From Halorientalis litorea (GTDB lineage: Archaea > Halobacteriota > Halobacteria > Halobacteriales > Haloarculaceae), in contig NZ_CP095484.1 in assembly GCF_023028225.1 (NCBI RefSeq), positions 1 through 64,000 on the forward strand: a stretch of DNA of 64,000 bases, read 5' to 3'. The translations under genes and the position numbers were made by a program. Position 1 is the first letter of the stretch. Each line of letters opens with the position of its first letter. The notes under the pieces were generated by a model. That model was not told the DNA's origin, made no database searches, and saw only the letters and a list, made by a program, of their open reading frames with translations. Shown here one piece after another: positions 1 to 9,571 of the stretch.

Positions 1-81
1 TCACTGATTCAGTAACTGCCAGTAGCAAGCTCCAATCCCCGAGGAATCAACAATCGAGGATTCCAGAATGCGTTGACTCAA

Positions 82-95
82 TGAATCAGTGATTC
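82..95. promoter_or_regulatory. Partition-locus palindrome, copy upstream of parA
   Basis: TGAATCAGTGATTC is an odd palindrome, GAATCA-G-TGATTC. Related sites lie at 1-11 (TCACTGATTCA, cut by the window edge), 213-226 and 1595-1609. The family frames the ParA operon, as parS centromere or operator sites do. The role is inferred from position. Confidence 0.6.
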
Positions 96-212
96 TTTGA
101 CTTTTCACCAAGTACAACGCCATAAGCGCCTTTTAGCGGTTTATACCGCGGAATACAGCACTTTACCATTCCCAGAGCGGGATTAGATGTCTGACGTGGA
201 TTTATGAGTCAT

Positions 213-226
213 TGAATCAATGATCG
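213..226. promoter_or_regulatory. Partition-locus palindrome at the parA start
   Basis: TGAATCAATGATCG ends four bases before the parA ATG at 231, with a second half-site (TGAGTCA) just before it at 205-211. The position over the transcription start fits autorepression of the par operon. This is a degenerate copy of the site at 82-95. Confidence 0.55.
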
Positions 227-230
227 TACT

Positions 231-1142
231 ATGACCGAGTCACCTCGTGGCTGGGGCGTCACACCATCGACTGGCATTCCCACGATCGCCTTCGGCAATC
301 AGAAGGGCGGGACTGGCAAAACAACGGCGACGATAAACAGTGCAGCGGCACTGGCCTCGCGAGAACACGATGTCCTCGCGATCGATATGGATCCACAGGC
401 CGATATGACGAAAGGCCTGGGACTCGGCCCGGGCGACGACAACGATCCATCAAGCCCGAAGAACGACCTTCCAAATACGCTCGCTACGGATGATGCAAAT
501 CTTCTCGACGTCCTCGTCGACAATCCGCGCACTGACGACACGACTCTTTCAGAAATTATGATCCACAGCGACGATTACGAACACCTGAATTTCGATCTCG
601 TACCGAGCCACAAGGACATGGGGCTTGCCCGGGATTGGATGGACGACGCAGGCGCTCGTCTCTCGTTGAAAGTTGCTCTCGAAGAGTTGGTCGACGACGG
701 CTACGACTACGATTTTATTTTGATCGACTGCCCCCCTGATCTCTCGGTCCTGACGGATGCAGCGTTCATCGCGGCGCAAAACGTCTTCCTGGCTGCGCAA
801 ACCCAAGCGACATCCCGGGATGCTCTAGACGATCTCTGGGATCAGCTGGAATCCATCGAGGACAACCAACAGATCGAGATTGCGATCGTGGGACTGCTGG
901 CAAACATGTACAGAGACGATGGTCAGTCACAGAAGTTCCTGGAGGCATTTGACGAGTCATATGCGTCACTAGCGCCGATCTTCAAGCTTCCAATGCGGGT
1001 AGCGATACAGCGCGCGTGGGACAACGGCTGCGATATTTTCGAATGGGAGGACGCCAACGACCAGCAAGTCGAGCGCGACCTCTTCCTGGAGGTTGCTGAG
1101 ACGATGGAACGGGCGTTCGACAAAACGCAGGTGGAGGTGTAA
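231..1142 (+). CDS. parA: ParA-family partition ATPase
   Basis: A 303-residue ParA/Soj-type ATPase that segregates the replicon by a nucleotide-switched, DNA-bound cycle. The deviant Walker A motif KGGTGKTT is at residues 25-32 after a short N-terminal extension, with DMDPQAD (switch I region) near 50 and LIDCPPDLS (Walker B region) near 163. Length is normal for archaeal plasmid ParA. The start follows the palindrome at 213-226. The next gene begins two bases after the stop, so the two form one operon. The position beside an Orc1-type origin fits plasmid maintenance. Confidence 0.93.
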   Translation: MTESPRGWGVTPSTGIPTIAFGNQKGGTGKTTATINSAAALASREHDVLAIDMDPQADMTKGLGLGPGDDNDPSSPKNDLPNTLATDDANLLDVLVDNPRTDDTTLSEIMIHSDDYEHLNFDLVPSHKDMGLARDWMDDAGARLSLKVALEELVDDGYDYDFILIDCPPDLSVLTDAAFIAAQNVFLAAQTQATSRDALDDLWDQLESIEDNQQIEIAIVGLLANMYRDDGQSQKFLEAFDESYASLAPIFKLPMRVAIQRAWDNGCDIFEWEDANDQQVERDLFLEVAETMERAFDKTQVEV

Positions 1143-1144
1143 GT

Positions 1145-1597
1145 ATGCCCCGAGGGATGGATGAGCGATTTGATGACCCGTCAGAGGAAGCAGAAAAGGA
1201 AGAAGCTGCGAGCGACGACGAAACAACGGAGGCGACGTCGGAATCAGAGAGACAAGACCAGGAACCTGCAACCGCCACCGAAGAACAACCAGATCAGCAG
1301 AGGGGTGCTGGCTCGGCGGATGCTAAACCCTCTACTGAGGAGGCAACGGAAGCAGATGATGGACCGTTGAATATTCGTGAGGACTGGGATTCAGCCACGA
1401 TATACGTTGAACCGGAGCAGAGCGAGGACATCGAAGTCACATTCACGCGACTGAAAAAACAGTTGAAGCGGGAGAACGTCACGCTGGAGAAGAACAAGCA
1501 CTTCTATCGTGGGATCTTTGAAGTGGCGTTCGGCGAGCACCGCGAAGAGACGAAGGAAAAAATTCGTGAATTGGCGAAGGAAGACGTCGATCAATGA
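1145..1597 (+). CDS. ParA partner, acidic candidate ParB-like protein
   Basis: A 150-residue protein starting two bases after parA. Residues 1-75 are very acidic and low complexity. Residues 80-150 are more ordered, with IYVEPEQSEDIEVTFTRL and a helical, charged C-terminus ending in ELAKEDVDQ. No ParB/Spo0J or KorB motif is visible. Being the second gene of a par operon whose end carries another TGAATCA palindrome (1595-1609, overlapping the last codons) suggests it is the centromere-binding adaptor. The function is inferred from position only. Confidence 0.65.
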   Translation: MPRGMDERFDDPSEEAEKEEAASDDETTEATSESERQDQEPATATEEQPDQQRGAGSADAKPSTEEATEADDGPLNIREDWDSATIYVEPEQSEDIEVTFTRLKKQLKRENVTLEKNKHFYRGIFEVAFGEHREETKEKIRELAKEDVDQ

Positions 1598-1609
1598 ATC
1601 AGTGATTCA
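1595..1609. promoter_or_regulatory. Partition-locus palindrome at the operon end
   Basis: TGAATCAGTGATTCA, the most complete copy of the family, followed by a further overlapping half (TTCACTGAAATTC, to about 1618). It covers the stop codon of the parA partner, where repression of parA would not be the only purpose, so a centromere role is plausible. Confidence 0.55.
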
Positions 1610-1715
1610 CTGAAATTCGGATATTGCGTGATCGAGAGACCCAAGAAAACCTCGTCTGCTAAACGTGTACAGAGTCAAGCTATTTACACGGCTGGTGCGA
1701 ATGATTTTGTACTAG

Positions 1716-1952
1716 ATGGCTACCATCAACGTCGACAAATTGGAGCTATCCCAAGAACATCAGGGTGCTCTCGCCGCAGTCATCTGGGGATGGTTTCTTC
1801 GAACTCATCACCCGTACCTTTGGCAAACGCTCAATCTGGCCTTCGATTCGGCGGAGACGACCAAAGAGTGGGCAATGAAGTTGCCCACAAAGCTGATTGA
1901 GGCATACATCCTGAACGAAGCCCTCAAAGGACTCCCCGATATCCATCTGTGA
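1716..1952 (+). CDS. Small hypothetical protein
   Basis: A 78-residue frame starting MATINVDKLELSQEHQGAL, with a hydrophobic/aromatic stretch (AAVIWGWFLRTHHPYLW) and a helical C-terminus. The composition looks protein-like rather than like a shadow frame, but I recognise no family and there is no clear operon partner. It lies between the par operon and the convergent giant gene at 2097-8264. The shorter overlapping frame at 1628-1900 looks less natural. Confidence 0.4.
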   Translation: MATINVDKLELSQEHQGALAAVIWGWFLRTHHPYLWQTLNLAFDSAETTKEWAMKLPTKLIEAYILNEALKGLPDIHL

Positions 1953-2096
1953 AAGACACAGAGGACTACAGCAGATAGCAACGGTGATGTGGTTTATCAA
2001 CCCTTCCGAGGTTTTGCAAAACCGGATTTTGGCTGACTCGTAGCAGTCAAAGAGTCTGCTAATTCCGGCAGCTATCAGGTACTCACGCCTGTGAGA

Positions 2097-5000
2097 TCAT
2101 CCGATATCAAGGCTAATCGTTCCCTGTCGAACGTTTCGTTCGAACTCGCGTAGGGGGATCAACTCCCGAAGGTCGGCTTTTGACTCTAGAACAATATCCT
2201 GCTGTAGCGTCGCATTAGCTACACGGTTGTCCGACTCAGGGACGTAGACCAATCGGAGGACATAATCCTGACCGGGTGTCGTAACGAATTTCAGGCATTG
2301 TTGGTACTCGTTGGTGGTAAGCCGTATACTGTAGGGAGGATCACGCCCAACAGCCTTGACTTCGATCGGGGAGGAAGCGAGCTCGCGGTCAATCGTCTCG
2401 TCCTGTCGCGTTGGGCCCAGTGGATCGATCATATCGAAGCCGGGTCCATCCTCCTGCGACACATCGAGCATTCGGAAAAGGTGAGAATCGTCAAGAGAGC
2501 CCTGTTCGAGGTCGGTACGCCAGTTCAAGAACCGTACCTCGATATCGTCAGCGGTCAAGCTCGACTCTAACAGGTCGAGGATCTGTTCCTCCCAGACATC
2601 GCTCTTGTGCCATGCGTAGTCGCGTTCGCTTTGTTCGTCGTAAAGACGGTATATGTGCTCGACGAACCTGTCGTAGTGCGTTTTTGGGTCACGTTTTATC
2701 CACTCAGTCAGATCGTCGAGGATCTTTATCGCTGTCGCGATTTCAGCGTCTTCGCCACGCCCCTTAGTCGGATAGCCGCCGCTATCTTGATGCACACTCC
2801 CCGACACGTTTTGGCCCTTCTCTTGAATCGACGACTTCCGTGAAGATCCGCCAGACGATGACGACGTCTGAAGGATTGAGAAGTCGCGCTCTGCGTCTTT
2901 CGACACGTCGCCGGCACGACTCATCGAATCTGCTCGGAACTCACGATCGGTTTTTGTTTGGAGTGACCCCGTTCGGATGTACTCCTCCAGAAACGCAGGG
3001 AGGTCATCATTACTGGCTTCATTCTGGATTCGATCCAGCCATAACGATAGTCTATCCTCGAAGCTCGTCGAACTGAGCTCTAGCCATCGGGTATCAGTGC
3101 TGGAATCAATTTGGAGTTCGGCCGGTACCACGTCCTGCCACTGGACATTGGCAGTGACTGAATCTACCTCCGTCTTCCAGTCGATCGGATCCGCAGACGC
3201 AATAGAGAGGGCGTCATTGACCTTTGAGACTTCGACCAACCGTCGAGCTTTAGTCCGATCGATATCGGCTGTGAGATCCGCCGGGAGGAATCGTTCGTTG
3301 GTGACCCACCATTCGATGACGCGTCCGACTCGATCTCGCTCAAAGCGCTGTAAAAGCGTCCGCCAGTCGCGGTCCAACGTATCTACGTAGAGCCCCTCAA
3401 CCAGTCTTCGATAGGGGTCCGGCAGGCTCTGGACAGTCCGAACGTATTCAACGATCGGTTCGGGGTTACTATTGGAGTCGTTGATGTTGAACACTGCTTC
3501 GAGTCCTCCGACAATTCGTCCATCACTCTCTCGGCTCTCTAATGCCTGAACGGTGGTCTCGAGGTCGGGGAGTGACGGATCACCAGGCGCGATGTTTTCG
3601 ACGAGATCACTCGATGCTCGCACCCGCTGTCGGATCGAGTGCTCGAAATCACTCTCTAAGTGGCTCCGGACTTCTTCGATGGGGAAGGTGTCCTTCTTGA
3701 GTCGTTTGATCAGGTCCGCTTTGTCCTCCGTGAGGTCAAGAATAGACTCGAAATCGTTACGTGCGCGGTAATTCTCGGTCACGAGCGCGAATCCCATTCC
3801 CAGTTCAGGGACGATACCACATCGTTTCAGCTCGGGCCACGATAGCTCGCTCAAGTCACTAGCAGAGGAGACTTCGTCGATGCCCTCCAGATTCAGTACG
3901 AGCCCTTTATTCTCCTCGCTGTCTCCTCCCTCCTGCAAGTAGTACGTTCCCGATCCCGTTTTCGAGAGGGGGTTGGTCGTCTCATCCGGAAGCGACTCAA
4001 CGACTGCAAGATTTTCGATTGCTATCTCGAGTCCTGCCCGACTCTCATCAATCGAGTCCTGCGTTTCGAGTTCCTGAATCGCGATCAGTAAATCAAGCCG
4101 GTTCTGAAGTTCACGACGGATATTCCGCAAACATGTATTGAGTCCATCCGCGGTGCACTGTCGTGTTTTGAACTGGGCCGCATCAAGTGTAGGATCCGGT
4201 GCCTTGACTAACCCGACACCGAGGATTGTCATGAACTCGTCGAATCCTCTTTGTTCTTGGCGTCTGAGTTCGAATACCCGTTTCGAGTACACGTCACTGT
4301 CTGGATCAGTTAAAGCCCGTTTTTCCCATGGCGTCGGGGTGGACGAGAGATACTTGACTAAGGCATCGCGGTCGTCGCCCACAATCCAATTGATCGGGGC
4401 ACTGAACCACGTCGTTCCACGACGGAGCGGAAGATGAGTGAGCATAGGGAGGTCGAGATCCTCCCAGGAATCAGCGTCAGAGTGCTCGTCGACATATTCG
4501 AGAATCGGTTCGAAGAGTTTCGTCCGAGCACTATCCCAGTATCTCTGATTCGGGATGTCCAGTTGTGTGGGTCTTCCATCGCCGAGTCCAGTGGGTTCGT
4601 CGGCGAACGCCTCCTGCACTTGCTGTAGTTTCTGTGCTGCCTGGGAGGCGTTCAATTCTCCTAATCGTTTCACGCCCAGATCTTCCAGCAAGGCTTCGTC
4701 GGGAACCCGATCGCTATCGGGATCGATGTACGGGAAGAGCCGCCAGCCTAGCGCTTGGTCTGCCCCCCTGATGATGGCGCTGTCTAGGGTATCACTTCCC
4801 CAGCCGCGGTTTGCAGAGTCCGCGGAGTCCGACAACTTGAGGATCTCGCTCCAGATCGGTAGGGTTCGGAGCTGCCAGTTAGCGAGTGTCGGAATCGTGC
4901 GTTGCTTCTGGTGGGAACACCCCTTCCCGCCCTGACAGTACCAGTACGTCCGCAGAAGCCCCGATCGATAGGCTTCAGGGTGGTTTAGCAACGCGTCGAG

Positions 5001-8000
5001 TACTGCGTCCGGATGAGATTCTATCCATTCAAGTCCGTCGTTAGTGAACCAGACCCATGTGGCCACGTACGAGCCGCTGCTGCCTGCCGTGGAGACCGGA
5101 TCGACGTTACAGGTCTTGTTGTGATCGATGACGGCACTGGTCTGGTATCGGCCGTTCGTGATCCAGGCCTTGTACCCATCACGCCCTTCGAGAGCGGTGG
5201 CCAGTGTTTCATGAAGCTCCCGCCCGACATCTGTCGGAATCTTCTCTCGCTCCCATTCGGTGGGCCACCAGTGGGGATTCTCGCCGGTATCGCCGGTCGT
5301 ATCATAATCCATGTCGGGATCCGGGTGGAGACGGCGATCCAGCAACCAACCGTATCGGAGCCCGGGTAGACGACTCGAACCAAGCAACGAGAGGACTCTA
5401 GCGACGTTCCCGACAGGCACATCTTGATCAGCTAGTAAGGTGTCTATCTCCCCAGTCACCAATGCATCGGGCTCAGGAAGCCAGCAGTCCGTCGATAGAG
5501 TGGGACAGCTGTCAGGTCCAGAGTCAGCTTCGGCAGTATTGGCGTCCGTAGCCCGCGCTTGTTCTCGTATGGCAGCCCACGTTGGTGAGAGGGCGATGTC
5601 GGCGACGCACTCGCTCTTGCCGTCAATTTCGAGATCAATTCCACGGAGTTTCGTCCGCAATCGTTCGTCACGCCTGTCTTGCCCACTGCTTCGGACTTTC
5701 TCGAAAAGATTGTCAGTATCGAGGAAGGCCAGTTCGCCCGAGTTCAGCGTCTCCGCGCGGTTCTCGTTGTAGCAGGTCACTAGATCGGCAAGTCCGGCTA
5801 TCTCTGCTTCTCCAACACGTGCATCTTCCCTGTCCGGTAGCGGTTCTAAGAGAGATTTGTACAGTTCTGCGGGGCTATCACCCTTCCGCACGCCCCAAGC
5901 CTGACCGGCGTTTGCCAGCGTGTTACGGGTATCCCCGTTGGTGCACTCCGGATTCAGAAAGTAAACGTCGAAATCGCCGTACTCGGGCGGGAAACTGTAG
6001 TCGCGAGATTCGGTCTCGTAATCCCAAATGACTGTCCGGGAGGATCGGCGGCCACTCTCCCACGTACCTCCCTCACCTTTGCGACGGGATTCTGTGGCGA
6101 CGAGCTGTGAATTTTCGTCGCTTTCAGCCAGGCATGGGAGGAGGTATACGCCGTCGAGGCGCTGTTCGTTCTCGTCATTGCGCAGAATTGCCTTCATACC
6201 TCTGTCGGTCTCCTCCCGATAGTCCTCGAAGATACGAATCGTCCCATAGAACAACCGCTGTGCATTCGAGGCAGTGACGGTCACGACATCGTCACCCCAC
6301 CGTTCTGAGTCAAGATGCTCAGCGAGCCAGTCTACCCACGCTTCGAACTCTGACTCCGGTGCGGGATGACCCAGCAGTTCCCCAATCCGTATGTTCCAAT
6401 CGGATACGCTATCGAGTGCCTGCGTCAGCGCCTGCAACGATGTTCGCGTTGGAAGAGTTTTCGTCTCTGAGCCCACTCCTGTATGGTTATTTGACTGGTG
6501 ACGCGATTCGAGATTCGCTCGAATGGCAACAGCCGCTTCGACTCCTTTCCTGATCGTATCCGACGTCCCGATGAAGACATCCGCCGGTAAGGCAGGGGAC
6601 ACTCCAGTGGAGATACACGCCGAATCTGAGAGTCCATCATAGATCCGGGCCTTACAATACGCCAGGAGTTCCGGCGCATCGATGGGATCCGATGTCGGCT
6701 CCGATTCTGGGGGGTCCGGTGGGAGCAATAGCCAAGGATACACCTCCCACCATGGGCTGTCCCGAGACAGTTCTGCTGTTGTCTCGCCAACATACCGGAT
6801 GAGATCGCTTCCCCTCTCGAGTACCCGACAATTCTTTTCGTCGTCACTGAAATCCTGCCTGTTCGTCGCCACCCGGAAGCGACCATGGAGACAAAACGGG
6901 AACCGCCCCTCGCTAGTGGCATCAATTGGATAGTATAGATGCAGTGGATACTCAACTCGCCGTTCAAGCTTGTCGTCTGGAGATGGGCTACTCGACAACG
7001 GAATCTCCACAGTATCTGCGAGGACGGGCAACTCCGGCGTCCGATCGACGAGCACACTAACGTCCGTTTCCGGAGCGTTCTGGTGTTCGAACTCGTCGAA
7101 ACACCGGTAAGTCGGAGATTCGCCTTCGATCTGGGCTTCTACGAAGACTCGTTCATAGTTTAGCATCTCGTGGGGAACCGATTCACTCCCGTCTCGGCGG
7201 ATTGACCAGTGTTCCGCCGCCTCTACGCCCTCGTCCCCGATATTTTCGATGTAGAAGTCGTCAATTCCTTGGAAGTGGATCAGCGTCTCAACATCGAGTG
7301 ACGACGATCGTTCGCTGTCTATCGAGAGTGTCTCCCAGACCGATTGGCGGTCCCCCCGTGGTTTCTCATCGAGGTCCTTCTCGGGCTCAATCCCTAACTC
7401 AGAGAGGAGATCACGCCACTGGTCGTCTCGAAACTCGATGAATAGCGCCGTTGTAAACGATTTTGTGGGCGGGTCGTCGAACACTCCGAAATCAGATTCA
7501 CCATTGGAGACGAGGCTTCGACAGCGCCGGGCGAGCTCACTGTCGGCTGTTCTCGGATCGAGCGCAACGGGATACCAAAATAACGGAATGCCACCAACGA
7601 CATCTGGGACGTTCTGTTCATCGACTGTGTTCGGCTTAGGGAAAAGTTCAGTTTCGCTATCGCCCTGGAAGGAGTCGTGGAAATTTGATTTGAGCTCTTG
7701 GGAATCGACCGAGCGGCCGCAGTTGCGGGCGATAGCAGCAGAGAGATAGGAGCGACTGTATCTAACGCGGAGCGGCTCGGCCAGTTTGTCGACGTTCGAC
7801 CAGACCTCGAACGTGTCGCCGATGGAGAGGATGGATTTGAGACCGACGCCGATGTGGCCAACGGTGTTCGTCGTCGGCTCTAGTTCCTCGTCATCGTCGG
7901 TCTTATTCGACTCACCAACCATACGGACGGCCCGTTCGACTTCCTCATCCAGGAGATCGAACGAGTCCCCGGTATTCGCTACGACAAGTCCTTCGTCGTG

Positions 8001-8264
8001 GACACCGATGTAGATCTCGCCCGCCAGTGAGTCATCGGCTTCATCCTTGGCGGCGACGATCTCGTCACGGGCATTTTGGATGAGTTCGAGGAGTTCCCGT
8101 CCAGTATGATTTTCGGCTAAGAGACGCTCAGTATTACCGTTGTTCTTCAGCTTATCGACATCGTCACTTACCCCATTTGTAATCGTTGCCGCCTCAGAGC
8201 TCAGTTTCTCGTACCAAGTCCCGTATTCATCGATAACCTCCACTTGCTCCTCGGAAACATCCAT
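2097..8264 (-). CDS. Giant sacsin-like GHKL ATPase with NO VEIN (DUF3883-type) C-terminus
   Basis: A 2055-residue cytoplasmic protein. The N-terminus has the GHKL fold: N-box ELIQNARDE near 60, G1 box DEGLVVANTG near 95, and G2 box GHIGVGLKS near 140, as in sacsin/Hsp90-like ATPases. The last 70 residues (GFDMIDP, then SSPIEVKAVGRDPPYSIRLT) match the NO VEIN/DUF3883 pattern, a PD-(D/E)xK-like domain often found with defence genes. The middle 1700 residues show no motif I know. I place the start at the internal ATG (8264), which follows GAGAGGT, rather than at 8291. It stands alone beside the replication region. A defence role is inferred. Confidence 0.8.
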   Translation of the reverse strand: MDVSEEQVEVIDEYGTWYEKLSSEAATITNGVSDDVDKLKNNGNTERLLAENHTGRELLELIQNARDEIVAAKDEADDSLAGEIYIGVHDEGLVVANTGDSFDLLDEEVERAVRMVGESNKTDDDEELEPTTNTVGHIGVGLKSILSIGDTFEVWSNVDKLAEPLRVRYSRSYLSAAIARNCGRSVDSQELKSNFHDSFQGDSETELFPKPNTVDEQNVPDVVGGIPLFWYPVALDPRTADSELARRCRSLVSNGESDFGVFDDPPTKSFTTALFIEFRDDQWRDLLSELGIEPEKDLDEKPRGDRQSVWETLSIDSERSSSLDVETLIHFQGIDDFYIENIGDEGVEAAEHWSIRRDGSESVPHEMLNYERVFVEAQIEGESPTYRCFDEFEHQNAPETDVSVLVDRTPELPVLADTVEIPLSSSPSPDDKLERRVEYPLHLYYPIDATSEGRFPFCLHGRFRVATNRQDFSDDEKNCRVLERGSDLIRYVGETTAELSRDSPWWEVYPWLLLPPDPPESEPTSDPIDAPELLAYCKARIYDGLSDSACISTGVSPALPADVFIGTSDTIRKGVEAAVAIRANLESRHQSNNHTGVGSETKTLPTRTSLQALTQALDSVSDWNIRIGELLGHPAPESEFEAWVDWLAEHLDSERWGDDVVTVTASNAQRLFYGTIRIFEDYREETDRGMKAILRNDENEQRLDGVYLLPCLAESDENSQLVATESRRKGEGGTWESGRRSSRTVIWDYETESRDYSFPPEYGDFDVYFLNPECTNGDTRNTLANAGQAWGVRKGDSPAELYKSLLEPLPDREDARVGEAEIAGLADLVTCYNENRAETLNSGELAFLDTDNLFEKVRSSGQDRRDERLRTKLRGIDLEIDGKSECVADIALSPTWAAIREQARATDANTAEADSGPDSCPTLSTDCWLPEPDALVTGEIDTLLADQDVPVGNVARVLSLLGSSRLPGLRYGWLLDRRLHPDPDMDYDTTGDTGENPHWWPTEWEREKIPTDVGRELHETLATALEGRDGYKAWITNGRYQTSAVIDHNKTCNVDPVSTAGSSGSYVATWVWFTNDGLEWIESHPDAVLDALLNHPEAYRSGLLRTYWYCQGGKGCSHQKQRTIPTLANWQLRTLPIWSEILKLSDSADSANRGWGSDTLDSAIIRGADQALGWRLFPYIDPDSDRVPDEALLEDLGVKRLGELNASQAAQKLQQVQEAFADEPTGLGDGRPTQLDIPNQRYWDSARTKLFEPILEYVDEHSDADSWEDLDLPMLTHLPLRRGTTWFSAPINWIVGDDRDALVKYLSSTPTPWEKRALTDPDSDVYSKRVFELRRQEQRGFDEFMTILGVGLVKAPDPTLDAAQFKTRQCTADGLNTCLRNIRRELQNRLDLLIAIQELETQDSIDESRAGLEIAIENLAVVESLPDETTNPLSKTGSGTYYLQEGGDSEENKGLVLNLEGIDEVSSASDLSELSWPELKRCGIVPELGMGFALVTENYRARNDFESILDLTEDKADLIKRLKKDTFPIEEVRSHLESDFEHSIRQRVRASSDLVENIAPGDPSLPDLETTVQALESRESDGRIVGGLEAVFNINDSNSNPEPIVEYVRTVQSLPDPYRRLVEGLYVDTLDRDWRTLLQRFERDRVGRVIEWWVTNERFLPADLTADIDRTKARRLVEVSKVNDALSIASADPIDWKTEVDSVTANVQWQDVVPAELQIDSSTDTRWLELSSTSFEDRLSLWLDRIQNEASNDDLPAFLEEYIRTGSLQTKTDREFRADSMSRAGDVSKDAERDFSILQTSSSSGGSSRKSSIQEKGQNVSGSVHQDSGGYPTKGRGEDAEIATAIKILDDLTEWIKRDPKTHYDRFVEHIYRLYDEQSERDYAWHKSDVWEEQILDLLESSLTADDIEVRFLNWRTDLEQGSLDDSHLFRMLDVSQEDGPGFDMIDPLGPTRQDETIDRELASSPIEVKAVGRDPPYSIRLTTNEYQQCLKFVTTPGQDYVLRLVYVPESDNRVANATLQQDIVLESKADLRELIPLREFERNVRQGTISLDIG

Positions 8265-8327
8265 ACCTCTCACACATCGGGCATACATCAAAAAAGTCTA
8301 AGGGAGAGCCACCAGCTGAGCCTCCAC

Positions 8328-8516
8328 TCATTCGGGATAGTCGTCGAAGGCGGCCTCGCGTATCTCCAGTACACGATCGAGCAACTTCACCGGGATCAAT
8401 GCGGGTTGAACTGATAAATGATATTGCATCTCTCCAAACCCCTCGAAGGTTATAGACAGAATACACAGAACGTGACGACGCTCGAACGGACTTACGGCTA
8501 GAACCTCGTCGTCCAT
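8328..8516 (-). pseudogene. Possible gene remnant
   Basis: A 62-codon frame ending LIPVKLLDRVLEIREAAFDDYPE, with natural-looking helical composition. The frame stays open upstream to about 8561 without a good start. It sits just upstream of the giant gene, on the same strand, and looks like the 3' part of a lost gene. I do not recognise the family. It could also be a chance frame. Confidence 0.3.
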
Positions 8517-8700
8517 CCCGGACAGGATATCGATGTACGTCGTCGTCGACGACGAGAAGCCTCACGAGAGCGGGTCGCCCTCGTACTATGAAACAAAGTT
8601 GGTCCAGGCTGTCGAGAGGACACTTCCCTTTGACTGAATTAGAACGACATCCGGCGAGCTCAATGGAACACGTGTAGTCGCGGATTGGATCTGACGAACC

Positions 8701-8725
8701 CCCTCCCCCCTTTTTCGAGTTGTAA
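8701..8725 (-). repeat. Origin recognition box, inverted copy
   Basis: On the minus strand this reads TTACAACTCGAAAAAGGGGG and continues GGAGGG. It is the only box of the cluster pointing left, and it faces the plus-strand box at 9040 across the AT-rich core. Such inverted ORB pairs around a duplex-unwinding element are the usual haloarchaeal origin plan. Confidence 0.85.
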
Positions 8726-8825
8726 ACTCGTGGTGATGGGAGGGGTGAACAGGAAGAGAGACCACAAAACAGCCGATTATGGCAGAAACACGCGATAGAA
8801 GGCCTGAATATCCATTCCTATAACT

Positions 8826-8960
8826 CATAACTTAAAATGCGAAGTTTTATGTTATGTTATATCTAACCAAACCCGTAGTAGAGACAAAAGAGACGAATCT
8901 TCTAGCTCAACTAGAAGATTGAGATTCTTGGATATAGAGAATCTTCTATTAGAAATTATC
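8826..8960. other. AT-rich duplex-unwinding element of the origin
   Basis: The most AT-rich stretch of the left half (ATAACTTAAAATGC..., TTATGTTATGTTATATC...). It includes a perfect 10-base inverted repeat, AATCTTCTAG-CTCAA-CTAGAAGATT at 8896-8920, and a further AATCTTCT at 8941-8948. It lies between the inverted boxes at 8701 and 9040. Inferred to be where Orc1 opens the duplex. Confidence 0.7.
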
Positions 8961-9039
8961 ACGTTTCATTGCCTCTACGTCCTATTCCGTGAACTCCGTT
9001 CTCACTCCAGGGTGTCTGGAGTGGTCTGCACCCAGCAAC

Positions 9040-9535
9040 TTACAACTCGAAAAAGGGGGGAGAGGGTAGATTGTTCGAGAACGCTATACGAACACCACCA
9101 ACCATCGTGTTTGTAAACCGGTATTACTCTCATTCGTGAACTGCTCCTACGAGCGTTGCCCTTTCGCGACAATTCTGGTGCTTACTACTCGAAAACGGGG
9201 AGTGTAGGATACACCGTTTCACCCTAAGCATCATTCGCAAAACTCAGACGATACAGATTTGCTTCTATACTCAGTGCGACTCACTGTTACTTACAACTCG
9301 AAAATGGGGCGGGTGGGAGAATCAGACCAGGTGTGTAACCGCTCCTCAAAGTCTTACAACTCGAAAACGGGGGGTCTGGGCTATCGAGGGATTTCGATGA
9401 TAGATCTTCGTCGAACCGTTACAACTCGACAACGGAGGGTGATAGATTCCGAAGACGGTATCTGACTCATCCAGAGGATACGGGGCTGTAGTAGTTATAT
9501 AGCCTGTTTTCGCCCGGTTACAACTCCACAAGGGT
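9040..9535 (+). repeat. Upstream origin recognition box cluster
   Basis: Plus-strand boxes of the form TTACAACTCGAAAACGGGGG start at 9040, 9182 (TTACTACTCG variant), 9291, 9354 and 9419, with a degenerate one at 9518. The last is just upstream of the orc1 TATA-like TTTTTATACC at 9541, so Orc1 may repress its own gene there. Boxes match the haloarchaeal ORB pattern of a core followed by a G-run. Confidence 0.85.
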
Positions 9536-9571
9536 CCATATTTTTATACCCAGAGTTCGAGGGGGTTCATA

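Noticed and set aside
9040-9535. Regular TTACAACTCGAAAACGG repeats looked like a CRISPR or iteron array
   Set aside because: The form, the G-run, the inverted partner and the orc1 gene fit haloarchaeal origin boxes; intervals are not uniform spacers.
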